Shown here: positions 34,801-46,800 of the stretch, in pieces
Layout of the letters: each line of letters begins with the position of its first letter
Numbering within the stretch: the first letter of the stretch is position 1
Origin: Sceloporus undulatus
Taxonomy: Eukaryota > Chordata > Lepidosauria > Squamata > Phrynosomatidae
Length of the DNA: 64,000 nucleotides
Reading direction: 5' to 3'
NCBI RefSeq assembly: GCF_019175285.1
Contig: NC_056529.1
Location: forward strand, 21,193,853 to 21,257,852
Notes under the pieces: model-generated
Database searches by the model: none
What the model was told of the DNA's origin: nothing
What the model saw: only the letters and a program-made list of their open reading frames with translations
Made by a program: the position numbers and the translations under genes

Positions 34801-37800
34801 CTCCACTGTGCCTCCCTTGCCAAGGTCCCTAGAAGGAAAGACAGAGCCAGTGAGTAGTCTTTTGATGGAAGGCCACACTAAACCAAATCCAAGTTACTCT
34901 TTAGCTCAGGGGTGGAAAAAGCGTGGCCCCTTGGGCTGCAAGATCCCCATTTTTGTAGCCCCTGATCTCCCCCCATTAATAGAAAAAGCACAAAAACATG
35001 CAAAATACCCTCACTCTTCCTCTACAACAGTTTGAAGGCACCCAACATTAACAAAGGCTAATCTGATCATGGGGTTTTCTTGGCAAGATGTGTTCAGAGG
35101 AGATGTCATTGATTACTTGGAGAAATGATAAGAAGCCTGAAGGTTGAGAGCCCCAATCTTAAGCCACCACCGAATTTTTAGGAAGTACCTTTGGAAATTC
35201 CAGGTGAAGCGCAGTGTGATGTCGGAGGAGCCATTCTGAAGCTCCTGCCGCATCTGCTCCCGGCTGGGTGGGCTGATGCTCCAGAGCGAGCCCGAATTGC
35301 CCTCTATGCGTGCTGTCACAATATCCTCATAGCCGTAGAGGGTGATGAATTGCATGGCCACCTGCAAGAAGCAGAGAATTGTGGTTATATTTATTTTCCC
35401 CAGCTCAGGACTTAATGTGGCTTACAGCAGTTAAAACAGAGGTAGCTAAAAACTCATCTCATGCTAAAACTAAACAAGTATTCCCCTCCTTTCTCCTTTT
35501 GTTTTGTTTTTGTTCTTACTATTTTGCTTCCCTCCCTCCTGTGTATGTTTATTGCTTTGATTCAGAATTAGGCTGCATTAAAATTAAGAAATAATGCAGA
35601 CAAGTTAAGTAAGTAATTAAACCACTGATAAAATTAAAGCCATTAGGAAAACAACACCAAATAGAAAATATTGTACATTATGCAAGGCCCATTCCTCTTG
35701 AGCGATCAGTCTTCAAAGGATAAAGTCTTCACCCTCCTGGGAAACAATAGCAAGGAGGGTGCTGGTCTATTTTCTCTTGGAATGCATCTACACTGTTCAA
35801 ATAATGTACTATGACACCACTTTAACTGCCATGGCTCCATCCTACCGAACCCTGGGATTGTTAGTTGTATGATGCACTACCACTCTTTGGCAGAGAAGGC
35901 TAAAGACCTGGTATGGAGGGTCAACTGTAAATCCCAGAGTGGATTTACTGCACTGAGATGGAGGCCTCTACGATGGCATCACTAAGGAGCAAGGGATCTC
36001 ATGCCTTTCTCTGCGCTTCTGCTGCCCAGAGGAAGAATGTGCCATCCCCTCTGCCCAGTTTCCTCAGCAAACTCACCGGCTGCCGTACAAACTTGTCGGT
36101 CAAGGCTTCGTAGTCCTTGGGGGTGAAGGCTTCAATCGACTGCTGTTGGGCGCTCATGGTGAAGAGCGGCTGGAAGAAAGAAAAGAGTGGAAGTTGGCAA
36201 GGGTCAAAAACTCCTTAATATGGCTGGTGTGCTGAAGAATGAATATAGCTTAATATAGCTGATGTGATGTAGAATTTGACTATGAAGTCAAAGGCTTTCA
36301 TGGCTGGCATCCATAGTTTTTTGTCGGTTTTTCGGGCTATGTGGCCATGTTCTGGAAGAGTTTATTCCTGACGTTTCGCCGGCATCTGTGGCTGGCATCT
36401 TCAGAGATGCTGGTGAAATGTCAGGAATAAACTCTTCCAGAACATGGCCACATAGCCCAAAAAACCCACAATAATAATAATTTGTATCTTGCTTTTTCCC
36501 AGAACTGAGACCCAGAGCAGCTCACAATATTAAAAGAGCAATGCAACTGTAAACATAGAAAAGTGGTACATTAAAATAGAATTAATATATTACACTATTA
36601 AAATAGATTGCTTGTTAAAAACTGGGACTCGGAGCGGCTTCACAGCATTAAAAAACAGTACAATTAAAAACACAGAAAAAAGTACATTAAAAAGGAATTA
36701 AATTATTACAGCATTAAAACAGATAGGATAAAGCACATTACAAAAACTAAAACTATAAAAAATAAAGCTATAAACTATAAAAACATCAGGGGGAAAGGGG
36801 GGATTTTCACCACTTTTCCTAGCAATCCCACTACCTCTCCAAAAAACAAAAAGTCAGGCTAAATCAAATTCCCTGCTTTAGACAGAACTCACACTCGTCT
36901 CCCGTGAAACATGTTACGTTGCTGTTCCTCCAACTGCCAGAAGGAAGCGCTATTGCATTCTTTTCACTAGGAGGAGGGAATGCTATTCCCACGGAAAGGG
37001 AATCCCCAAAAGAAGAGTGTCCTGAGACCCCCCCAAATTCCTTCCCACCCGGTTCCCTGCCATGCCTACCTCATACCCCCCAAGTTTGAGGGTGACGGTG
37101 ACATCGATGGGGTGGTTGACCACTCCGACCACGGAGCGCACCAGCGACATGAAGAGGAGCGGGAACCAGATGATGCAGATGAGGAAGAGGATGATGAGGC
37201 CCCCCATGCCATACTTGACTATCTTCTTCTTCTTCTGGCCTTTTGGCTGCGGGTATTTCTGCAGAAAATCAAAGAATGGCACAGGAGTTGGCAAAGTACA
37301 GTGTTGGGAAAGCACCTTTCTGAAAGCAATTGCTTCCTGTTACTCCCATCCCTCCATATTTGTGGCTTTGATATTTGCGGGTTTAATTATTCATGGATTT
37401 GATTAATATGTTCTCTCTAGGAATATCCAGGCCCTCCAGTGCAACTTTATGGTCAACTTTAACTAAAAGTGGCACTGGAGGACCTAGAGATTCCTAGAGA
37501 GAATACTTTACTAGGCATTGTAGGTCCTCTGGTGCAGTTTTGTGGTCAGTGTCTATCGGACGTTGACCACAGAGTTACAATGGAGGACCTAGAGATTATT
37601 CCTAGAGAGGTGTCCTCTCAGGTGAAAACATGGTGTTTTTGTTATTTGCAGTTTTTCCATATTCATGGGGGTCTTGTGCCCCTAACCCTAGTGAATATGG
37701 AGGGACAAGTATTACTCCATTCCCCACCTTCTCCGTCTCGCGGCTGCACTTGATAATGAAGATGTTGGCGTAGATGTCTTCGACGCACATCCAGTTCGAC

Positions 37801-37875
37801 AGGGACAAAGTGGTGTCGGTCCAGACCCAGTCCATGACGGCACGGAGCTCTACCAGGAAGGGAACCAACCGGAAA
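31845..37875 (-). CDS. PIEZO1: PIEZO1 block E: anchor, outer helix, cap, inner pore helix and C-terminal domain (exons 44-51)
   Basis: Exons are 37728-37875, 37070-37258, 36077-36169, 35189-35361, 34706-34828, 33285-33364, 32786-32981 and 31845-32094 (stop at 31845-31847). They encode [18 protein letters not shown], a lysine cluster ([14 protein letters not shown]) leading into the outer helix, the extracellular cap (from [17 protein letters not shown] to [12 protein letters not shown]), the inner pore helix ([20 protein letters not shown]) and the C-terminal domain. The MF of [12 protein letters not shown] and the PE of [10 protein letters not shown], which line the cytosolic constrictions in mouse Piezo1, are both present. 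This is the best conserved part of the gene and looks fully functional. Confidence 0.97.
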
Positions 37876-40800
37876 CTGTGCAAAAAAGGCAGAGGTGGAC
37901 GCTAAACCTCAAGTCTTGAATTCGGATCTATTCCAACTACATTCTTGTTTCCTCCCCCTAAAAAAAAAATCTCCCTCCACTTGGGTTTGTAATGTGAAGT
38001 CGAAGGCTTTTATGGCCGGCATCCATAGATTTTTGTGGGTTTTTTGGGCTATGTGGCCATGTTCTAGAAGAGTTTATTCTTGACGTTTTGCTGGCATCTG
38101 TGGCTGGCATCTTTCTCTTAAGATGCCAGCCACAGATGCCAGCGAAACGTCAAGAATACACTTTTCTAGAACATGGCCACATAGCCTGAAAAACCCACAA
38201 AAATCTAAGGTTTTTAAATTTGGGTTAAGGGGATGAAAGGCTGGATTGGGTGCAGACATCCTGAAGACAGTCCATGCCCAATTTAGCTCTGCGTCATGTA
38301 AATAGCAAGCCCAGGGAGGGGGGTTGTTGTTCTTCTTGTGTGCCTCCAAGTCATTTTTGTCTTATGGCGACCCTAAGGCAAACCTATCATAGGAGGTTTT
38401 TTTTTAGCAAGTTTGTTCAGAGAAGGTTTGCCATTCCCAGCCTCTGAGGCTGAGAGTGTGTGACTTGTATAAGTTCATCCAGTGGGTTTCATGGCCATGT
38501 AGGGAATTCGAACCCTGGTCTCCAGAGTTGTAGTCCAATCTTCAAACCACTACATCGTGTCGGTGGACAGATTTTGAGTAAATAACTCATGCAGACAAGC
38601 CCTGAGACTTCCCTCAGCAGTTCCTTAAGGAGGCAGCATCCTTACCCTTGGAAGAGGAAGAGGTTGAGATGGTTGTACTTCTTGGTGAGGAAGTTGCCCA
38701 GGATGCGTGTGGGGTAGCCGCAGCGGATCTGATATGCCGACAGAGCAAAGTAGATGCACTTCACAAAGTACCACAGCTGGGCCACGGTGTTCATGTTAAA
38801 CATCCTGGAGAAGTAAATCAATAACAGCAATGGTGATGGGAGCTGTAGATCACATTCATGCTGATACCAATATACACAAGAAGGGAATCACAGCAGGGCT
38901 AATATTTCTGAAGGTGTCCAGAGACCAAGATGGGAAAAGGTCTGGAAACAGAGAGCCCTGTAAGAAACGGCTAAGGGGAGCTGGTTGTATTTAGCTTGAG
39001 ATGGAGAGGAGACATCACAACCAAATATCTGAAGGAATGTTATGTACAAGATGGAGAGTTTTAGTTGTGTCTTCCTGTATAGCAAGGGGTTCACTAGATG
39101 ACCTTTGTGGTCATTTCCAACTCTAAGATTCATAGAAGCAGCTTGTTTTCTGCTTCTCCAAAGACTTGGCCACAAAGTGATGGATTGAAATTACAAGGGA
39201 AAAGATGCCATGTAAGCATTTTGGGGGGAAAGCTTCCTAACAGTAAGAGCTGGACTGCTTCATAGGATGGTGGACTCTCCTTCTTTGGAGGTCTTTAAAG
39301 GGAGTTTGGAAGGTCATTTCTCAGGAGTGCATTAGTTATGTATTCCTGCATGGTAGGGCATTGAACTAGATATTCCCTTGGGGTACCTTCCAAGTCTAGG
39401 ATTCTCTTTCCTGTAAGTGTTGCAGGAAGCTCTAAGGCCACATGTGGCCCCCGGGAGTCTTTTTGTGGCCTTCAATCCATCCTCCCAACAAGGATAAATA
39501 CCCTCTCCAAGAATCTTCCAAGAGGATCTTTTAAAGAAGCTGTAGAGAACCTCAGAACCAGCATTTTATATTATTTGACTCTTTTTTCAGAATGAAGGCT
39601 GAGATTCTATAGTGGGGTTGTGCATTGTAAATGGGAGTGTTAACAATAATTCTGATATGCAACACTTGTGATGAATGGTAATGTTGTGTAACTGAATGGA
39701 AAAGCAAATTTTGACACAGTGTGCATCCATACACCACAGCACCACATTCCCATTTCTGCTTCCACAGTCTTGCACTGAACGCAGCCATTCTGCATCGGAG
39801 AAAACAATATTAAATATGTCTAACCTCTTCCATAGGGGAAGTTAGGGGACACCAGCCCAGAAATTGACTTCTGGACACTTTCTCTTTTTCATTGTTCTTG
39901 CGTTTTTTTCTGGCAGTTTATGAAGACCCTGGGAGGGTCCAGGGCAAAGAAAATGGGTCTCCAAACCTGCTGAAATTTGGAGATAGGGATGGGAGGAAGG
40001 TGGATCCCATTCACCTGTCTGTGACGGCGGGCAAAATGAAAAACATCCAGACATGGATGCCGAAGACCAAGAAGACCTGGAAGGAGAGCTTCCCCAAGAC
40101 GCTCTTGCGCAGGTAGAGGGCCCGGTCGATGACCATCGTGGAGAACTGGATGAGCAGCATCACCAGGAAGGCCTGCGGGACTTGATCTTCCGAGAGCGAG
40201 GAGGTGATGTCGGCCGCGGCTGAGTGTTTCTGGGGAGAAAAATGGGGACGATTCAAGTTTCCTAAGGCTTCAGCCTTTATTAAGGACACAAAAAATATTT
40301 AAACATCAAAAATATCAAAGCCAAGCCTGTTAGGGTCTAGCTTTGAATCAGCAGAGTAGCAGAAACAACGCTTCTCCAAGAACTGAGCTTGACTCAGAAA
40401 CAACACAAGTAGCTTGCAGTGTAAACAAAAGTTTACTAAAGGCATCAATCTACATAGAGGTAGAATTCAAAGATATAGCTATGTTAGTCTGTAGAATCAG
40501 TATGTAGAGAGTTCTTGTTGCACCTTTGAGACTCACTGAAAGAAAGAAGTTGGCAGTATGAGCTTTCATAGACTAGTCTACTTCTAAACGCATCTCAGGA
40601 TAATGGATATAGACTTAAGTCTAGGAAAGCTCTTGCTGCCAACTTCTTTCTTTCAGTGAGTCTCAAAGGTGCTACAAGATCTCTGTACATATTGAATCTA
40701 CGTGTGCGTACCTAGCTAATGAATTGTCCAAGTAGAAGAAGAAATCTTTATCTTGCCACCTTTCCAAAAAAGTTGAGGGAGGATGAAGATGGGGGACCAG

Positions 40801-43800
40801 ACTGAAGCAGGATAATTTCTCGGTGTGGGAGAAAACTTCCTAAAAGGAAGTGACCTGAATCCCATTATTTGTTCACCAATTTGCAAAGGTATTTATTGCC
40901 CTTGCTCCCAGTAGGAGCAAAATGGGACATCTGAATAAGGGATGAAAGCAGAGTTTGTATGCAGGATAATCCTATCTGAGGAGGGGAAGAGAGAATGCTG
41001 AAATCTTCCAACAGTAAGGAGACAGACTGGCAGCCCAGCAACTGATGCACCCATCATCTGCATTAACACTGCAGACAGCAAATACAGCCTGTTGCCTCCT
41101 GCCCCACACTGACATACCCCAAAAGCCCAGAAACCAAAGATGATGATGATGAAGTCCACCACATCGGCCAGGAACATGAGGGCATAGACGTCTGTGGCAG
41201 CTCGGTATTTGCTGTGCAAAATGTCCTGGAAGAATTGCCGCACCGGCTGGAAAACACATCCTGCGCTGGAGGAAAAAGGAGGAGAATTTGCAGAGGGTCA
41301 GATGCCTAGTGCTGCCTTTCCTCCCTATTTTCCCACTGAGGGAAGTAAAGCTTGGAATCGGAGAATCTCACGAGTTGGAAAGGACCCACCAAAGGCCAAC
41401 TAGTGTAAACCCCTGGCATACAGAAATGTATAGATTTAGTTCCTGAAATTTAATTTGAACATATAAGTTAGTTCGTTTTGTTTTCATGGGCAAGAAGAAA
41501 TATTTAGGCTAGAATCCACAAGAGATACTTGACTGCCACCATGACCTTACGGACATTGAGCTATATAGCAGAGACACTAAGAAACCTTGTCAGAGAATTG
41601 TAATGGCCCAGTTTTATCCCTGTTGATTATCTATTGTGCTTTTTGTTTCCCATATATTCCTTTAATCTGTTTTATAAAACTTTCTACAACATCCATTTTA
41701 TCCATAATTTGCACTAATGGTTGCCAATTCACCGAATCGAAGGCCTTTTCCAAATCAGGGGAAAAACCAACATTCCCATTTTGTTGTCATTATGTTTCTC
41801 ATAGTTTTCAATAATATCCGTGATAGACCTCAATTGTGAAGATGTTTATTGGGTCACTGCGCTGCATGGTTTAGAACAAAACAAAACAAAATGCCCCATT
41901 TTTCATTCTCTTTCTTTCTTTTTCCCACAGAAAGCAGCTGTGCGGGAATGTTCTTTTTGGCACAGAAAGTTGGGCTTTCTGGTCAGGGCACTTGCTTCTC
42001 TGCTGTGAGAAAATGGATTTTCTCACATTTTCTGCACAAAAATAAACCACATGGTGCATGCATGTGTGCGCACACACAAAACAAGTCCTGAACTATGAAG
42101 ATTCTCATCACATCCAGGATTCTTTCCATAAAGGCTTTCCAACAGACATGAAATGCTTTTTGCATCGATGAAAGACTCCGCAAAGTCCACCTTGTCAAGA
42201 CTTACGCAGCAGCAAAGAAGCGTTTCACTCTCAGCCCAGCAGCCTTCAGCTTTCCCTGGGAAGGACTCGATTTCTCCTCCTCCTCTCCTTCCTCCGTCTC
42301 TGGCTTCTGCCTTTGCTCGTTGGAGGCTGGAAAATGAAAAGAAAGTGTGTATGTGGATGCACTCATTTTGGGTCCAGGGGGTGCCTTTTGGGGGGAAATG
42401 GTTTCTCATGGACATCTCCTCGGTGAACCCGGATATCCATTCCCACCAACTCACTCCAGCCTGGAGCCGAAAAGGAATGATCATCAGTGATCCTGGAGCC
42501 AATATAGTATACAGTACAGTGGTTTTGAGTGTTGGACTATGACTCTGGAGACCATGGTTCGAATCCCTGCTCAGCCATGGAAATCCACTGGCTGACCCTG
42601 AGCATGCCACACTCTCTAAGGCTCAGAGGAAGGCAAAGGCAAACCTTCCTCTGAATCCACACAACTTTCTTCAAAAAGGGAGATTGTGCCTGCAATTTTG
42701 CAGTACTGAATATGGAAGGTTTTGCTTTCCAACATGCTGCAGTGCAGTGGTTCTCAACCTCCCTAATTCCACGACCCTTTAATACAGTTCCTCATATTGT
42801 GGTGACCCCAAAGCATAAAATTATGTATGTCTTGGTTGCTAAGACCATCAGAAATATGTGTTTTCTGATGGTCTTAGGCAACCAGTGTGAAAGGGTCATT
42901 CAGTCCCCAAAGAGGTCATGATCCACAGATTGTGAACTGATGGTGTAGTGGTTTGAGCATTGGAGTACAGCTCTGGAGGCCAGGGTTCGAATCCCTGCTT
43001 GGCTGTGGAAACCCACTGGGTGACCTTGGCACATCATGCTCTCTCAGCCTTAGAGGAGGCCCCCAAGGCAAACCTATCATGGGGCTTTCTTGGCACAATT
43101 TGTTCAGAGGAGGTTTGCTCTTGCTTTCCTCTGAGGCTGAGAGAGTGTGACTTACCCAAGGTCACCCAGTGGGTTTCATGGCTGAACTGGGAATCGAACC
43201 CTGGTCTTCAGAGTTGTAGTCCAGTGCTCAAACCACCATGCTGGCTCTCGCAACCTACCTTCCTTTGGTTCCTCTTCCACAGCCTTGCTCTCTTCCTTCT
43301 TTTTCTTCTCCTTTTTCTTTCTGAACCGAGAACGGATCCCCCCTTTGGACGTCGCTTCCTCAGGTTCGACTTCTTGAATCACCACTGTTTCCATCTTGGC
43401 GGGAGGGATCTGGGTGGCAGTCTCTTCGGGACCCTCTCCACTTGCTGTCAAAGTCAGTGGTTCTGCTGCCTCGGGATGATGTTTGGCCAAGACATCTTCT
43501 TCATGGTCCCACAACCCATAGCTCTGGTAAGACAAAGAGAGAGGGGGATATTTCAGGTTGGACGCAGCACTCAGCCCCACATAAACCTGGAAGGTACCTG
43601 TCCTCCTGGGCCACTTCACCAGCATCCTGCATCTGTTGCTATAGTAACTAAGAGCTTCCCCAAGGACCACTCTCTGCCACTCCATCCCAGAGCATGGGAA
43701 AAGGTGTATTGTTGGGTTTCTGACTTACGGCGACCCTAAGTGAACCTATCATGGGGTTTTCTTGGCCTCATTTATTCAGAGGAGGTTTGCTATTGTGTTC

Positions 43801-46800
43801 TCCTGAGGCTGAGAGAGTATGACTTGCCCTGTGGGTTTTATGGCTGAGCTGGGAATCGAAACCTGGCCTCCAGAGTCATAATCCAATGCTCAAACCACTA
43901 TGCCATTCTATCTCTATTTTATGAGAGGGAGCAGCCAAAATCAATTCCAGCTAGACTATACTTATTAAATCAGTGGCTGAATGAACAAGTCAACACTTGC
44001 ATAAATCTCGTTATTTTGAATGGGTTTATTCTAGTGGGGACTAGAATTTAGATTTAGGCTACTGACAACAACTCAGGTTGGGCAAGCTGCTCCAGGGGAT
44101 TCTGGAAGTTGCAGTCCAAACAAACAAACAAACAAAAGGAACTCTTCCAAACTGTGGTTGCTTTCCCCGCCAGGGTTTGTTCAGTCTCTCATTCAGAGCC
44201 CCAGAGTTTCTCTCACCAGAAGCAGCGAACGATGGAAGAACAGAGCCATCAACTGGATCAGGTCGTACTTGATGTAGTTGTCCGTTTTCTCCACGCCAAG
44301 GATGCGCGGTGGGAAAAAGGCCTTCGCTTCATTGCGCACCAAGATGCTGTAGCTGTTCCAAGGGAAGAATCCAAATTGGAAGAGATACTTCACCACCACC
44401 ATCACCTGCGGAAGGAAAAAATGGCAAGAATTCACAGACAGAGGATGAGATAGGATTTATTGTTTTGTTTTGTTTTATTTCTATCCCGCCTTTCTCCCCA
44501 AAGGGACCCAAGGCGGCACACAATAACAATTTTAAAAACATGTTCCATTAAAAAATTTAAAATGGTGCAGTTAGAGAAATGGTGGGTAAAGTGGAGCCCA
44601 AGCTTCTTGTCTGTGGCCTTTGGAGACCAAAGCACTCAATGCCCCCCTAAAAACAAATGTGTGATTTCCAGGTGTTTGCCTCAAAATTATGCATAAAGCC
44701 CCCCAGATGCATGAAAATACACACAAATGCAAACTGTATCAAAGAAAACCAAATAATAATACTTAAAAAATACTATTCTACCATTACAGACCCAACTAAA
44801 TTCGTGTTTTAAGTGGATTATTGATAAATGCTTTTTACATTTTTATATTATGCATATTGTTATAGCTGTACCATTTGCTTGCCCCATCCATGGGGCTTGG
44901 ATCTGGAAACAACCCCCCAAATATCAAAAAACTCAAGCCCCATTATCTTTAATGGATGCCAACATGCATGCATTCCCGTTGGCAAAGCCATGTGCATGCA
45001 GCACCATTGTTGATAATGGGGTGGTGCCATCCACAGATGCTCCAATTTGCGGGTGGCATGGGCCAATGGTATTAATGTTTTGATGTGTAAACTGCTTTAG
45101 GTCTCCCATGGATGGAAAGTGGGATATATATTACATTTTTAAAAATTGAGATGTCAAAGATATTGGCTTCCCCACTCGATCCCAATGGGTTCACCTCTGT
45201 GTAGACAATGGCCGTCATCCAGAAACGCTTGCTGGGCCGTGGGATAGATAGCATGGCCCAAAGGAAGACCAGGATGGGCAGCACCACCGAAATGACCGAC
45301 GCCGTCACCATGTTGTTGAGGATGATGATGAAGTAGCACAAGAGGTCCGAATGGCCCGCCACAAAATGGTAGCAGGCCAACAGCAGCTTCACAAAGCGGT
45401 TCCGGGAATGGTAGAACTGCTCCGATTCATCAAGCTCTTCAAAGGAGACATGCCTTAAGAGGGAAGGAAATTAATATTAAGGAAGGGAGATCAGGGGCAG
45501 ATGCAGTAAAGGGAGAAATATAGGTTGAGTTTTCCTTATATTAAATGCTTGGGACCAGAAGTGTTTGGGATTTTGGAGTTTATTCAGATCTTGAAATATT
45601 TATATCCAGGGCAAGCCTTGATTTTGCCATTTTATATAAGGAGCACCATTTTCTTGGCCATTGTATTTAATGGGACTTGACTATCCATGTATTTTGGTAT
45701 CCATGGAGGGCCCTGGAACCAAATCCTAGCAGATACCATGGGCCCACTGTATATAACAAGATATCTTAGAGATGGGACCCAAGTCTAAACACTGAAGTTC
45801 ATTTGTGTTTCATGTACACCTCCTACACATAGCCTGAAGGTAATTTTATACACAATCTATTGAACAATTTTGTGCATGAAACTTAAAAGTTGGTGTACAC
45901 TGAACCACCTGAAAGCAAAGATGTCATTCTCTCAGTACCCAAAGTGGACAATTTTGGAGTAGTTTGGATTCTGGAATTACAGTTAAGGGAGACTCAACTT
46001 GTATAATTAATTACTGAGTTTTTTAAAATAACTAGAAAAGTTCAGGAGGAGAAAATAAGATAAGAAAAAGAAAGTACATAGAACATAGGCTGGACAGACA
46101 CATGACTGTAAGGTGGCCACAATGCCAAACGTTTTTAGTTTCTGATTCTATAAATCCCAGCCAGGATCTGAATGCTGAAGTCCAACAACATCTGGAGCAT
46201 CAAACATGGCAGAACTTGCATTTCTTTTTGATAATGTTAGTCCTTCACTTCTGCAAAGATGTTCTCTTATCAAAATATGCATGCAGTGTTAAGTCCCGCT
46301 TTCCCCGTGTTTCCCAACATTTCCAACTCCTAGTACCTGCTCAGTAGCAACTCGCTGGCGGTGCGGGGCCGGGTCTTGGAGTCCGCCAGGAGTTCTTGGG
46401 AGCTGCTGGGAAGAAGGAGTCCCATGCTTTCCCGGGAATCGAGGGCAGGACTCCGTTCGTTGCTGTCGCTTCGGGTTTCGTAGCCAGTTGTGTCAGTGCT
46501 AAGCACCTCTGCTCCTTCGTATCCACTGTGGGGAAGGGGACAAGAGGGGAATGGGGAGGTCATATACCTGTTGTCACCTTAGCGCATGAAGATACGCTTG
46601 CTGCAGGTGGCAGGGATATGGAAAGAATATCCACAATTATTTGAAAAATGTGTTTTTTCCAGTGCTGAGAAATTCAAACAAGAATAATTTTGGACGGATG
46701 AGAATTTCCAAAGCCCAGGGCTTACTCTATGAAAAAAAATCGCACATGGTTGGTTTGAGGGGAAAACAGCATTTTCATTGCATGAAACACGCAGCAAGTA

